From Rhodopirellula sp. (GTDB taxonomy: Bacteria; Planctomycetota; Planctomycetia; Pirellulales; Pirellulaceae): 50,284 bases of DNA. The position numbers were made by a program, and so were the translations under genes. The DNA lies in assembly GCA_002689655.1 (NCBI GenBank), contig NZHC01000122.1:81108-131391 (forward strand), written 5' to 3'. Each line of letters starts with the position of its first letter. Positions within the stretch are counted from its first letter, which is position 1. Shown here piece by piece: positions 37,301-45,961 of the stretch. The notes under the pieces are model-generated. The model saw only the letters and a program-made list of their open reading frames with translations. It was not told where the DNA came from and made no database searches.

Positions 37301-38484
37301 TCGTTGCTTCTCTGGTTGAGTCGACGCGGAAAAGCCAGGATGTCGCGGACGCTGCTGCAGCTGAGAGCGAGGCCGCTGATGACAACGCCGCTCGTGGAAG
37401 TGTGAAACAAGTCGAGGCAGGTGGTTCAAGCGAGGGTCAGGATGACGAACAAGATTCCGCGCTGATCGGTGACAATGAGTGCGCAGAAGCACTCGTCCCT
37501 TTGCTTGAGCGACTGGCTGAAACGTTGTTGGGCAGCTGGTTGGCCCACAGTCAAACGCTCCGCCTGTCTCCACTTGAAGGAGTGATTGATCCCCGTAAGT
37601 GGAAACTATTGGTTTCGTTTGTGAAGGATTATGGCGACCCGGTTTTTACTCAAATGTTTTTACAATTGGGTAACGTGCGTGCGATTCTGCATCAGGGGGT
37701 TGCGAAGTGGCTCACGAGGGCGATGGAAGAAGGCGAAGATCATCTTGCCGATACGCGGTTAGTGGAAGATTTGGAGAGTGGCTTTCTGCAGGTTTCTGAG
37801 GCCGACCGTTGGATGACTCTTGTTTATGAGTCACTGATCGACCATCACACTGAGTATCTGGATTACAACAGTACTACGACTCAGAGTGATCGAGGTGAAC
37901 TCGTTTACATGTTCCTCGATTTCTTGCGTTTGCGAGTCAAGTACGAACGGATTGCCTGGAATCTGAAACCGGTCATGTGGGCGCACGAAGTTCTGGTTAG
38001 AAGCGGGCTGGAAAAAGCTGCAATGATGTGGCGACGCAGCCTGAGCGAGCGAATTGGTACCGAAGCCGATATTTATGTTCAAAAACTAAGGCAGTTGCAG
38101 ACTGAGTACGCGATGCGGATGCCAACTGTTGCGGATCGCATTCTGGAACGTTTTGTTCAGCCGATGACGATTGATAGAATGCGTGCTCTGGTCGGACCCG
38201 CGATGCGGGATGCCGAAGCCAATCGGGACAGCCGCTCGTTTGATTTATTGATGCAGGAAGCAGAGTTGTTGACACGGCACCCGACGGGGGTTGGGCTTGA
38301 TGTTCCTGCTTGGCTCGACTCTCTCGAGGAAGAAGTTGAACAGCTAGCAAAACGCCGTGCGAGTAGCGAAATCGATCCGCAATCGTTGATGACAATCTCT
38401 ATTGTGCCGCTATCCATTGACGAATTGAACGAACAACTGACCAAAGCCAGTCGTCAAGGCCGTCGGTTGCCACACATGAAGTGA
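34333..38484 (+). CDS. Very large protein of unknown function (1383 residues)
   Basis: I do not recognise a family. The sequence is largely alpha-helical in character, without a signal peptide or membrane segment. Ordered N-terminal region of about 680 residues (for example VSDPSIMAAW, RPNYHFGGWDERSISEDGFYNR and GWGPGAYTSDITLGGLMRPI), an acidic, low-complexity stretch at about 690-740 (rich in Glu/Asp/Gly), a second helical part, another acidic/Ser/Ala-rich stretch at about 1010-1050, and a helical C-terminus. The tail has RRLPHMK. A TTG at 34330 just before the ATG at 34333 would add one residue. It follows the Lys-rich gene closely, but co-transcription is not shown. Very acidic linkers next to a very basic neighbour are notable. 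Confidence 0.85.
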   Translation: MSNTPPPENLSETLHRLAGYMNFSSGVSDPSIMAAWNTVFDIASAGDPLTGPPAWLVVKDWISETLETLQANESAFQDCQQASRLASLLWSELLPAYLDFHRDLLFHQVPELLFNGFFMARAADALLSVGLTGDDDQVVRAAIDRLDDFVGYRPVAMLENRTCQPYRHEFVCPVPLYVKDAGVSAGPYREIIELAIEKLRTTAEDVLRSASFDLERVEEIAIDPRAYDFDHPVNRRPNYHFGGWDERSISEDGFYNRFVLRQVTLESLLGRAVGKTGVERQEKVAEAACVLAGTMLMASGITGWGPGAYTSDITLGGLMRPIAAYRDAYYEDCMKRIDGEHAERLYGEQKLRRQPFGAARQHLNAALAERRAAQLQHVQLARLYARMGYPDAAKRQTDTVSAASARMMCRIDCLMTLGLRAIRAGDLDAAVKVPAVAFDLMKRAIECGALIDPWDILACGGNFSLYAGPESGVHDSRVDDMLYLVEQVFGYTARVWSEAAARNDQAAYDEMELRYREMAEWWRLYAAHTVESIEAADPLESYESAKLVARALRLWHEGGAEAGNVAFWAPHADLFDSPRAYALVISALLERQDFVPAMALLVHWLGNAERVGLRLGGNSLPRLSERWLLHLRRSAIGDLAEYGEPSLEQIADRDTAEVWPLVRKMFDYFEANAEEFWSAPSFVLGEKKEKPRDWDRELTAADSEEGEDGEGLYDAAYEGVTYRDTTDDGNEGAVFGFAEETGHDALEAESKRLIEHLNFMQSLARMWAVAADIAGADRDEKDLADRIESLQAWAKRARENRIGLLELLDSVREFPIAPAGTDKESMRSYDRRRVLRDSLMERIIGTAVEMSDSRRLISGVLLALSDGKADLIAEDEMVEDDAQAVRMFGALIASDQKQVRELFPPFLDALRDKNLLYIPLSRGGDPVKIYVARLRQRVLRHLMHWLPRRGLLVETCRLIETAREMETSNPIGAGAVTEFDGLFRAGFRSLVASLVESTRKSQDVADAAAAESEAADDNAARGSVKQVEAGGSSEGQDDEQDSALIGDNECAEALVPLLERLAETLLGSWLAHSQTLRLSPLEGVIDPRKWKLLVSFVKDYGDPVFTQMFLQLGNVRAILHQGVAKWLTRAMEEGEDHLADTRLVEDLESGFLQVSEADRWMTLVYESLIDHHTEYLDYNSTTTQSDRGELVYMFLDFLRLRVKYERIAWNLKPVMWAHEVLVRSGLEKAAMMWRRSLSERIGTEADIYVQKLRQLQTEYAMRMPTVADRILERFVQPMTIDRMRALVGPAMRDAEANRDSRSFDLLMQEAELLTRHPTGVGLDVPAWLDSLEEEVEQLAKRRASSEIDPQSLMTISIVPLSIDELNEQLTKASRQGRRLPHMK

Positions 38485-38603
38485 TCTTGGATTATGGGAT
38501 TCCACTCGATATTCTGCTCAGGAATCTTTACAAGAGGCACGTTACAAAACATACTGCCGCGTCTCACTTCCAAACTCTTTTCTGTACAAGCTAGTCGCCA
38601 CGG

Positions 38604-39422
38604 ATGAATACGCTTGCAATCAGTCAGCTCTCGACGCTTCGCTGGGCGTTCGACGATGATGTCCACGCTTACGCTTCCAGAGGGTTCAAAGGGATTGGAG
38701 TTTATCGACCGAAATTAGAAGACTTTGGCGTGGAACGGGCTGTTGATTTGCTGGCTGAGTCTCAATTGGCGGTCACTTCGTTATCGTGGGCGGGCGGGTT
38801 CACAGGAAGCGATGGCCGTGCGTTTGAGGATGCTGTGGTTGATGCGGTCAGTGCGGTTCATGATGCTGCAACATTGCGTGCTGAAACGTTAATTGTGTTG
38901 GCGGGCGGGCGGAATAATCACATCCGTAACCATGCCAAGCGAACTCTCTGTGATGCATTGAAAGAAATTGCGGAAGTGGCCGAGGAATTTGGCGTGCGAC
39001 TTTCGATTGAGCCCATTCACCCCGGTTGCGGGAACGAATGGTCATTCGTGAATGACCTGCAGTCAACGCTTGACATTATCGAAGCAGTGAACAGTCCCCA
39101 GTTGGGTCTTGTGCTGGATACCTACCATGTGGGGATGGATGAAGAAGTCGTGCGATGGTTGCCTGACGTGATTCCTTACCTTCACCTTGTGCAATTGGGT
39201 GATGCAAGACACTCACCCCTCGGCGAGATGAATCGATGTCTCTTGGGAGACGGTTGTGTTCCACTGAGAACGATCTTGGGGACACTTCGGGACTATCATT
39301 ATCGAGGCCCGTTCGAGGTTGAGTTGATCGGCGAGGACGTCGAGACACTGTCTTACGACGAGTTGCTTGATCATGCGAGGGATTTCACCGCTCAGGCTTT
39401 AGGACGCGTCGAGCAGAACTGA
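38604..39422 (+). CDS. Sugar-phosphate isomerase/epimerase-like TIM-barrel protein
   Basis: A 272-residue cytoplasmic member of the xylose-isomerase-like/AP endonuclease 2 superfamily. The metal-ligand pattern of the barrel is visible: Glu136 in SIEPIHPG, Asp172 and His175 in VLDTYHVGMDEE, a His in YLHLVQLGD at about 192-200, and Glu240 in FEVELIGED. N-terminal strands (AISQLSTLRW, GFKGIGVYRP) fit a barrel start. Activity on a keto-sugar or cyclitol is inferred; the substrate is unknown. It begins 119 bases after the large protein gene and is transcribed in the same direction. Confidence 0.88.
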   Translation: MNTLAISQLSTLRWAFDDDVHAYASRGFKGIGVYRPKLEDFGVERAVDLLAESQLAVTSLSWAGGFTGSDGRAFEDAVVDAVSAVHDAATLRAETLIVLAGGRNNHIRNHAKRTLCDALKEIAEVAEEFGVRLSIEPIHPGCGNEWSFVNDLQSTLDIIEAVNSPQLGLVLDTYHVGMDEEVVRWLPDVIPYLHLVQLGDARHSPLGEMNRCLLGDGCVPLRTILGTLRDYHYRGPFEVELIGEDVETLSYDELLDHARDFTAQALGRVEQN

Positions 39423-39561
39423 TTCGCGTGTCTGCGGGGAAAATCAGAAAATGTCCTGTGCACGTGCTTTGTTTGCAGTCGCCGTGGTCGCGCTTTCGAC
39501 TTCGCAGCGTCATTGGCTCCGCGGACGTTGAGTGGATTGCCCAATGTTGGTTGTTGATGGG

Positions 39562-40041
39562 TCAACGTGTCTGGGGCCTCTGAACCGTTGGCATTGGATT
39601 GTTTGACAGGCTATTTGGGTGCTTCGCAATACGGGGCGGAAATAGGGGTATGCGTTGGTCCTCTGGCAAGAGCACGCGATTCGCCCGTTCGGGATCCTGC
39701 TGGCTCCAAGTCTCTCTCATTTTGCTGGCCCAAACTTGTCGTAGCAGGGGGCCGTCGTGCCACGTACACTGATAGGATCTGGGATTCCAGTGCCGAATAG
39801 GAAGCTGGCTGTCTTTTTTTATCAGCCGCCATGAACGCACGTGGAACTGTTGCTTGGGTTTGCACCAGTCGTAGAAGATCACCTGTTGAAAGACTTCACG
39901 TCCATTTTCGTCGAGGAAGTGATTCAGTTCGATAAGATCGACTTTTGCCCGAGTGGTACTGGTTGGTGATCTGCTCGGCTCGCCGGAGCCTGGGCCCGGC
40001 CAAAGTATCAAGACTGCCGCAAACTTGTAAAACAACACCAT
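39562..40041 (-). CDS. Planctomycete-type hypothetical protein
   Basis: A 159-residue protein with a short hydrophobic N-terminus (YKFAAVLILWPG), which may be a signal or anchor. The core has VDLIELNHFLDENGREVFQQVIFYDW and a later WRLIKKDSQLPIR, a sequence style I associate with small uncharacterised proteins common in planctomycete genomes; no function is known. The start ATG is at 40041; the divergent HExxH gene starts 101 bases away. The last 20 residues are Pro/Asn-rich and look unstructured. Confidence 0.7.
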   Translation of the reverse strand: MVLFYKFAAVLILWPGPGSGEPSRSPTSTTRAKVDLIELNHFLDENGREVFQQVIFYDWCKPKQQFHVRSWRLIKKDSQLPIRHWNPRSYQCTWHDGPLLRQVWASKMRETWSQQDPERANRVLLPEDQRIPLFPPRIAKHPNSLSNNPMPTVQRPQTR

Positions 40042-40142
40042 GGCATGATTCCTTGCATCGGAGATCGTTTGGTTTGTTCAGGAACACCACCAGCAGTAAC
40101 GCAGTGCCGCCAACATGAATACCGTTAGCAAGGTTCCTTACG

Positions 40143-40883
40143 ATGGGTAAATACCGTTTGTTAAAAAAAACAGTTGTTTTGGCTGTCGCTTTGAAAGCTA
40201 TCTCTATCATTGCCGTTGTGGTGACGACTGGTGCGGTTTTTGGCCAGCAACCCCGAAGGCTGTTACTGTCGAGTTTGCCCGAGTCACCCAAGCCGCTGGA
40301 AAAGTTGCTTGCGGCAGGGGATGTCACCTTTGAAGTAGGCCCGCGGGTGAATGCGGGTGATCCTCGTATCATTGGTGAAACTCGCTATGAGATTTCGTAT
40401 CGATACAAGAGCCAAGCCAAGTGGCAACTGGTGCGAGATGCTCAGGGTGCAAGGATTTTGCTAATTGACGCCGCGTTTAGTCGTGTGCAATGGAAGCCTC
40501 GGCATGTGATCTGGTTGCGTGATCAACCTGAGGCGGAAGATTTTTGGTCGAATGTCGTTTTGATGCATGAATTGGATCATTTGCGAATTTCAACGGACCC
40601 TCGCGTTGCCAAGCGGTTTGCTGAATTGCTGAGGCAACGTAGAGTCATCCGTCACCCGTTGCAGCCAGGGGAAGTCGCTGGGCGTGAATTGACCGACAAG
40701 TTGGTCGAGCGTGAAGCGCGCGCCGTATTCGACGAGTTGACGGACCTGATTGCCATACGATATCGCGAACTGGACCGCGAAACATCGCATGGGCGAGCGC
40801 CGTTGCCGTCGAATTCCAATTTGTATGAACTACTGCGACCCGGGGTTGTCGTGGGCATGCGGCAGGGGGCAGGTAGTAACTGA
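40143..40883 (+). CDS. Secreted HExxH protein, putative metallopeptidase
   Basis: A 246-residue protein with an N-terminal hydrophobic segment (residues 10-33, ending AVFGQQ) that fits a signal peptide. The mature part has two beta-rich segments (for example ISYRYKSQAKWQLVRD), then VVLMHELDHLRISTDPR with His142-Glu143-x-x-His146 as a zinc motif, and a downstream helix with Glu-rich LVEREARAVFDELTDL which could supply a third ligand. It resembles DUF922-like putative peptidases with HELDH, but I cannot be sure of the family. ATG at 40143; the divergent gene at 39562-40041 may share a promoter region. Confidence 0.83.
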   Translation: MGKYRLLKKTVVLAVALKAISIIAVVVTTGAVFGQQPRRLLLSSLPESPKPLEKLLAAGDVTFEVGPRVNAGDPRIIGETRYEISYRYKSQAKWQLVRDAQGARILLIDAAFSRVQWKPRHVIWLRDQPEAEDFWSNVVLMHELDHLRISTDPRVAKRFAELLRQRRVIRHPLQPGEVAGRELTDKLVEREARAVFDELTDLIAIRYRELDRETSHGRAPLPSNSNLYELLRPGVVVGMRQGAGSN

Positions 40884-41266
40884 GGCTCGCTGGTCGGTTT
40901 CGCTGGCTTGGTTTCGCTGGCTTGGTTTCGCTGGCTTGGTTTCGCTGGCAAGGCGATTTCGAGGCGTCGTTGCAAGTTTCTTGGCACTCTCGAAATGATT
41001 ACCGAGCGTGAGTTCGGTGTGCTGCTATAGGGCTTGGGCAGCCATTCCTCACTGTCTAACGGATCTACGTTTACTTTGCGAAATGCACTTGGCCGGAAGG
41101 ATTGATTTGGGCAGCGAGGCGTGTCTGGAAATATGCTCGGTATTAGTGGGATCTGGCTGTTCGTTGGTCAGTCAGGGCTATGGGCTTGGCCGTCACTCAT
41201 GGTAAAGTCTGTGCTTCCGGCGGCGGCCTCGCCCCGTTCCTTTCACTTGATTGGCAAAGCAACCTG
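40884..41266. other. Intergenic region with a tandem array
   Basis: The 383 bases separate the HExxH gene from the SEC-C/TPR gene. The frame of the latter is open back to 41180, but the translation there is not family-like. The only structure I see is the array at 40898-40953. Confidence 0.5.
40898..40953. repeat. Tandem repeat, 14-bp unit, four copies
   Basis: Three perfect copies of tttcgctggcttgg (40898-40911, 40912-40925, 40926-40939) and a fourth with two changes (40940-40953). It lies just after the stop of the HExxH gene. Confidence 0.93.
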
Positions 41267-43438
41267 ATGTCTGTCGATAAATATGCTGTTTGCCCCTGCG
41301 GCACGGGAAAGAAAATCAAATTCTGTTGCAATGACTCGGTTTCTGAATTGGATGCCGTTCTGAGCATGGTTGATGGTGGACAGGTGGTACCTGCACTTGA
41401 TCAATTGTCATCGATTTTACAGGAGCACCCCACTGCAGCTTGGGCTCTGGCGATCCGAGGCCGTCTGCTTCTGGACCTGCGCGAGTATGACTCGTTAAGT
41501 GAGAATGCAGATCGCTTTATTCGCTTGCAGCCCAGTAATCCATTGGCGTTGACCCAGAGAGCTGCGGCCAAGCTGTTCCACGGTGAAGTGGAGGATGCGA
41601 CGGCATCAATGTTAGAGGCTCTTACCGAGAGCGGGAGCGACGTCGATTCATTTGTGCTTGACGTCTCGTCAGTGTTGGCTTACTCGCTGGCGCAGCGCGG
41701 AATCTTTCTAACAGCTCGGGTTTATGCGACTCTGTCGATGATGGCAACCGGATATGAGGGGGGCCAGGCATCCATTTCGGTTCTTAGGCAGATGAATTCG
41801 GCACCGACTATCAGCCAATTGATGAAGACTGTACCGCAACCTGTGCCGCGTCCAAGTGATGCAGCATGGGGCGAAAGATATGACGAAGCTGCAAACCTGC
41901 TGCGTAACAATAAAATAGATCTTGCTGAGGCAAAGTTCGAATCGTTGCGGCGAACGGTGCCACACGAACCTGCAATCCTTTCGGGGTTGCTGACTTGTGC
42001 GATCTGGCGTGGCGACACCGAAGCCCAATCCGACTTGTTGAAAAAACTGTCTGAGTGTGAAACGCTCGAGTTCGAAGCGCGAGTTCGCCACCGAGCGATG
42101 TCCGCTTTGGTCGATCCGACGTCAGCCGAAATTTCGATTCCGATCATGAAGATGTTTGCTGATCTTGAGAATCCCGAGCAGACGGAAATGGCGTTGATGG
42201 CAAATTCTCGGTTTGTCGCCTTGCCACCCGATCTGCTGGCCGGAATGAGGACAACCGAGGATGAAGTGCCGCCACGGTGCGGATTCCAGATGCTGGATCG
42301 CGATGAGCCCGAATCCCTCGAAGTATTGCCGCCGATCGAGGAAGTGCCCGAAGCCATTGCACTTGTTCTTGTCTATGGAAAACAGACCGATCGAGAGGCA
42401 AGGCTGGAAGTGCTAGATGTTCGCAAGCCACTCCTCAACACCGTCAAGGAAGGGGTTCAGGATGCAGTGGGCGATGTCGAGTTGACTGAGTTGCAGGGCG
42501 AGTTATTGCCAATGTTGGTCGCCTGCCAACCGGCGGTTGCAATGATTCGCTTCCAGGCAAAGCCCGCCGAAGCAGAAAAACTGCAGAACAGCCTGATGGC
42601 AGCGCGAATGCCGAAAGCGATAACCTCCATTGATACTCCCATGCTCGATGGTGGATCACTCCTGTCGACTTGCGATGATGAATCCAAACTGTTCGAACGC
42701 ACTGTCATGATGCGTATTGTTGAGCAATACGATGCGTTGGTCTCGAAGGGCCAGGGAATCATTGATGAGGCCTATCAGATTGCCAAGCTCGAACCGCAGT
42801 CGATGCTGAAGCCGGCCTCGGGTGACGTTGAAACGCTTGCCAATGAAGATCTCAATCGAGTCGACTGCGCCGATCTGGATGCGGAAGCCATGATTTATCT
42901 GTTGCAGCGTGCCCAACAGGTTTCTGCAACGCCGACGGTGCGTCGCGTCGCTAAACAGCTGATCGGGACTGAACTGAGCGAGGAGCAAAAACCAGCCAAA
43001 ATGCTCGCCTACATGACTTTGATCAATGCGTCAGAGGGCAATGAGCAGGCGATCGAGTTGATGGACGATGCAAAGAAATTTGCAGAAGCCAATAATATTC
43101 CCACAGCTAACCTGTTGCTCAGTGAGGTTGGGCTGCGTTTGTCTGCCGGAGACGGCCCAGGATTCCAGAATGCTGTAGAAACACTATCAAGACAATACGG
43201 TAACGAACCCGAGGTAATGGCCAAACTGCAGCAAACACTGATGGCTTACGGCTTGATTAGTCCCGACGGCACGCCACGCCAAGCACCCGGGGCTCCTGCC
43301 CCTGCCGCCGCGCAGAGCGGTGCAGGTGCTGGCGAATTGTGGACACCAGACGGTGGTTCACCGGCTCCTGAAGGTGGCGGCGGTGGCGGCGGTGCAGGCG
43401 GTGGCGGTGGCAAGCTTTGGGTTCCAGGAATGGATTGA
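41267..43438 (+). CDS. SEC-C zinc-motif protein with TPR-like repeats
   Basis: A 723-residue protein. The N-terminus has the SEC-C zinc-binding motif CPCGTGKKIKFCC (Cys9, Cys11, Cys20, Cys21), as at the SecA C-terminus. Helical TPR-like repeats follow (for example GGQVVPALDQLSSILQEHP, AAWALAIRGRLLLDLREY and YDEAANLLRNNKIDLAEAKFESL). A central beta/alpha region (about 360-520) is not recognised. The C-terminal 60 residues are Pro/Ala/Gly-rich and hold two similar short motifs, ELWTPDGG and KLWVPGMD, separated by a run of glycines. The ATG at 41267 gives MSVDKYAVCPCG; an open frame to 41180 adds 29 unlikely residues. The gene ends 7 bases before ribD. Role unknown; a protein-binding scaffold is inferred from the TPRs. 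Confidence 0.88.
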   Translation: MSVDKYAVCPCGTGKKIKFCCNDSVSELDAVLSMVDGGQVVPALDQLSSILQEHPTAAWALAIRGRLLLDLREYDSLSENADRFIRLQPSNPLALTQRAAAKLFHGEVEDATASMLEALTESGSDVDSFVLDVSSVLAYSLAQRGIFLTARVYATLSMMATGYEGGQASISVLRQMNSAPTISQLMKTVPQPVPRPSDAAWGERYDEAANLLRNNKIDLAEAKFESLRRTVPHEPAILSGLLTCAIWRGDTEAQSDLLKKLSECETLEFEARVRHRAMSALVDPTSAEISIPIMKMFADLENPEQTEMALMANSRFVALPPDLLAGMRTTEDEVPPRCGFQMLDRDEPESLEVLPPIEEVPEAIALVLVYGKQTDREARLEVLDVRKPLLNTVKEGVQDAVGDVELTELQGELLPMLVACQPAVAMIRFQAKPAEAEKLQNSLMAARMPKAITSIDTPMLDGGSLLSTCDDESKLFERTVMMRIVEQYDALVSKGQGIIDEAYQIAKLEPQSMLKPASGDVETLANEDLNRVDCADLDAEAMIYLLQRAQQVSATPTVRRVAKQLIGTELSEEQKPAKMLAYMTLINASEGNEQAIELMDDAKKFAEANNIPTANLLLSEVGLRLSAGDGPGFQNAVETLSRQYGNEPEVMAKLQQTLMAYGLISPDGTPRQAPGAPAPAAAQSGAGAGELWTPDGGSPAPEGGGGGGGAGGGGGKLWVPGMD

Positions 43439-43445
43439 GCTCAGC

Positions 43446-44639
43446 ATGCCCGATTTGCCTAAGCCTGAATCAACGGATGGTGATCCCAGCCGGTTGCTGA
43501 AAAACGGACATGCTGTGAATGAGAAGGATCATCACTTCATGGGCATGGCAATTCAATTGGCCAAGCACGGACTGGGTGCTGTTGAACCCAACCCCATGGT
43601 GGGTTGCGTGCTGGTACGTGACGGGCTGGTCATTGGAAAAGGGTATCACCAAAAGTTTGGTGGCCCCCATGCAGAGGTTGAAGCTCTGCGATCGCTTGAG
43701 TCACCGAAACAAGCAAGCGGTGTTACCGCGTATGTGTCGCTGGAACCGTGTTGCCATCATGGCAAAACACCTCCGTGTGCTCAAGCATTAATCGATGCCG
43801 GCGTAAGCCGCGTGGTGGTTGCAATGGCTGACCCGTTCCCCAAAGTCTCCGGCGGTGGTTTGAGCCTGTTGCGTTCCGAAGGAGTTGAAATAACGGTTGG
43901 CGTAATGCAGGAGGAGGCAGAAGAGCTCAACGCACCTTACCTGAAACGTGTGCGTGATGGACGACCGTGGGTGATTGCCAAGTGGGCAATGACAATGGAT
44001 GGGCGGATTGCCACTGCCAGCGGGCAAAGTCAATGGATTACCGGTGAACAGGCTCGTGCAGAAGTTCATCGCTTGAGAGCAAGAGTTGATGGGATTGCAG
44101 TGGGAATGGGAACCGTCGTCGCTGATGATCCTATGCTCACGGCGCGTATACCGCATGATCCGCCGTCTTCTTCGTTATCGCAACCAGCGGGTCGGTTCGT
44201 TTTTTGTCGGCACCGCTTGCCTTCTGTCGAGGCCAAGCTGGTGCGCTCGGCTCGTGATGTTCCCGTCACGCTGTGTGTGGGGCCAGAAATTGATTCCGCA
44301 GATCTCTCGCAGTTCGAGCAATTGGGCGTTCAAGTCGTTTCTCTCCAGAGCCAAGAATCCAGCGGGATGGTCAGTGAGATGCTTCAGCATTTGGGGCAAA
44401 TGCAAATGACCAATTTGATGCTGGAAGGTGGAGCGGAGTTACTTGCTAGCTTTTTTGCGGCTGATCAAATTGATGAGTGTCATGTGTACCTCGGGCCAAA
44501 GTTGTTTGGAGGGGAAGCGGCAAAAGGGCCCATCGGTGGCGTTGGCATTGAAAAAATGGCAGACGCTTTGCAGTTTCGTTTGACCTCGTTGGATCCATTT
44601 GGCAGCGACTTTCGGGCGATTTATCGCCGCTTAAATTGA
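43446..44639 (+). CDS. ribD: Riboflavin biosynthesis protein RibD (deaminase-reductase)
   Basis: A 397-residue bifunctional enzyme performing the second and third steps of riboflavin synthesis from GTP. The deaminase domain has the zinc motif HAEVEAL (75-81) and PCCHHGKTPPC (101-111), and NPMVGCVLVRDG, DPFPKVSGGG. The reductase domain begins RPWVIAKWAMTMDGRIATASG and has WITGEQARAEVHRLRARVDGIAVGMGTV and LMLEGGAELLASFF near the end. The ATG at 43446 lies 7 bases after the SEC-C/TPR stop, so the two are likely co-transcribed. The frame opens further upstream but inside the previous gene's Gly-rich tail. Other riboflavin genes are not in the window. Confidence 0.96.
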   Translation: MPDLPKPESTDGDPSRLLKNGHAVNEKDHHFMGMAIQLAKHGLGAVEPNPMVGCVLVRDGLVIGKGYHQKFGGPHAEVEALRSLESPKQASGVTAYVSLEPCCHHGKTPPCAQALIDAGVSRVVVAMADPFPKVSGGGLSLLRSEGVEITVGVMQEEAEELNAPYLKRVRDGRPWVIAKWAMTMDGRIATASGQSQWITGEQARAEVHRLRARVDGIAVGMGTVVADDPMLTARIPHDPPSSSLSQPAGRFVFCRHRLPSVEAKLVRSARDVPVTLCVGPEIDSADLSQFEQLGVQVVSLQSQESSGMVSEMLQHLGQMQMTNLMLEGGAELLASFFAADQIDECHVYLGPKLFGGEAAKGPIGGVGIEKMADALQFRLTSLDPFGSDFRAIYRRLN

Positions 44640-44900
44640 AAAGACTGCATTGTCAAAAGATCTTCTCTTCACTTCGAACGGTATTTTTGACGATAAAGAG
44701 AGCGGACTCGTCGGCCTGCCCGATGAGGGACGGCCTACGCGTCCACCGTAACCGAGTTGCCCACAACAGAGGGTTCGCCTTTAGACGTCAACGATTAGCT
44801 GCCAATTAGCTTGCCGAAAGCTGTCTGTGATCAGATGCACTGATCAACAAGTGAACCCAGTCAATCCATGAGAAGCATGGAACCCGAGAGAGTCGGGGAA

Positions 44901-44907
44901 GGAGAGG
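44901..44907 (+). promoter_or_regulatory. Ribosome site supporting the start at 44916
   Basis: ggagagg ends 8 bases before the ATG at 44916, which begins a clear signal peptide; this argues against the ATG at 44868. Confidence 0.6.
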
Positions 44908-44915
44908 GTTCAGGG

Positions 44916-45914
44916 ATGAGGTGGAGTTTTTTGCTAGCCGTTATCGGCTTGTCCATTACGGACGTGGAGTCTTTTGCACAAAGACAGCCCGCCGATGAGC
45001 GTCTTTCTCCGACGCGCGTAGGATTCTGCAACCCGCGTTTCTTCTCGCACACCGGTATGGTCCGGTTTCAGCTCATTCAGGGACGGCTCTCTTTGAACTG
45101 TCCGCAGCATCGCAAAGGCACGCAATCTCGCGATGAATCGGGGATAAGCGAAAGTATCACTGTGACCTCAGAGCGGGGAATCCCGTCATTGCATTACGTT
45201 TTGCAAACCGCGGAGCGACAAATCAAGCTGAATGTGCAGCATGCTGGTCAAGTTCGACTGGAATCGCGATTCCTGAAATCTGGGAAGCGTGCCATTATTC
45301 AGCAGCCCAGTTTGGGAATGATTCGGTGGTCGTTGTCCGATGAAGCTCAGGTTGATCATCGCGATGGTGCGACCCTGCTGCATTTGCGTGAGTATGACCC
45401 TGAAGTTTTCGATCTGCATTTCGGTGCACTGATAGCCTGTCTGCTTCGCGGTAAATCATTGAGCATTTTGATGGATGAAACCAGCCTTGCCATGGTCGAA
45501 CAGGCTCGCAGAGGCGGGACCCCTGCGATCGCAGAGATCAAGGACATGGTTGAATCTTTGGCGGCGTCCACGGTCCTTCAACGCTCTTACGCGCATCGTC
45601 AATTACTGGATTGGGGCACTCCTGTGATCCCAGTGCTGCTGGCATTATCAAATGATGATCTCAGTGCCGAGCAAAAGGCACGGATTCGCGATATTCAAAA
45701 TCGCTTGAAGACCTTTGTTGACGACACTCCAGCATCTTTGGCAAAGCTATTAGTGAACGACAGATCGTACTGGGAGGTGACTGCGCATCGTTTCAATGAA
45801 GGGCAAGTAATGCTGGTCAATCGACATCTTGTACAATTCGGCGCCGCGCCACTCAGTGCGGTGTCGACCGGTGGGCACCGAGTTGCAGCAAGGACGGGGA
45901 ATTCCTTGAAGTGA
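44916..45914 (+). CDS. Secreted hypothetical protein
   Basis: A 332-residue protein. From ATG 44916 it starts MRWSFLLAVIGLSITDVESFAQ, a signal peptide with likely cleavage after SFA. The body has a beta-rich first half and a helical second half (EIKDMVESLAASTVLQRSYA, WGTPVIPVLLALSNDDLSAEQ), with a HEAT-like flavour. Segments such as DLHFGALIACLLRGKSL are uncharacterised. No catalytic motif is recognised. The gene follows ribD by 276 bases. The convergent TIM-barrel gene ends 48 bases further on. Confidence 0.8.
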   Translation: MRWSFLLAVIGLSITDVESFAQRQPADERLSPTRVGFCNPRFFSHTGMVRFQLIQGRLSLNCPQHRKGTQSRDESGISESITVTSERGIPSLHYVLQTAERQIKLNVQHAGQVRLESRFLKSGKRAIIQQPSLGMIRWSLSDEAQVDHRDGATLLHLREYDPEVFDLHFGALIACLLRGKSLSILMDETSLAMVEQARRGGTPAIAEIKDMVESLAASTVLQRSYAHRQLLDWGTPVIPVLLALSNDDLSAEQKARIRDIQNRLKTFVDDTPASLAKLLVNDRSYWEVTAHRFNEGQVMLVNRHLVQFGAAPLSAVSTGGHRVAARTGNSLK

Positions 45915-45961
45915 GGCCTGAATCGGGGTTTGACTGGTGCTTGTACGGATGAATTATTGTT

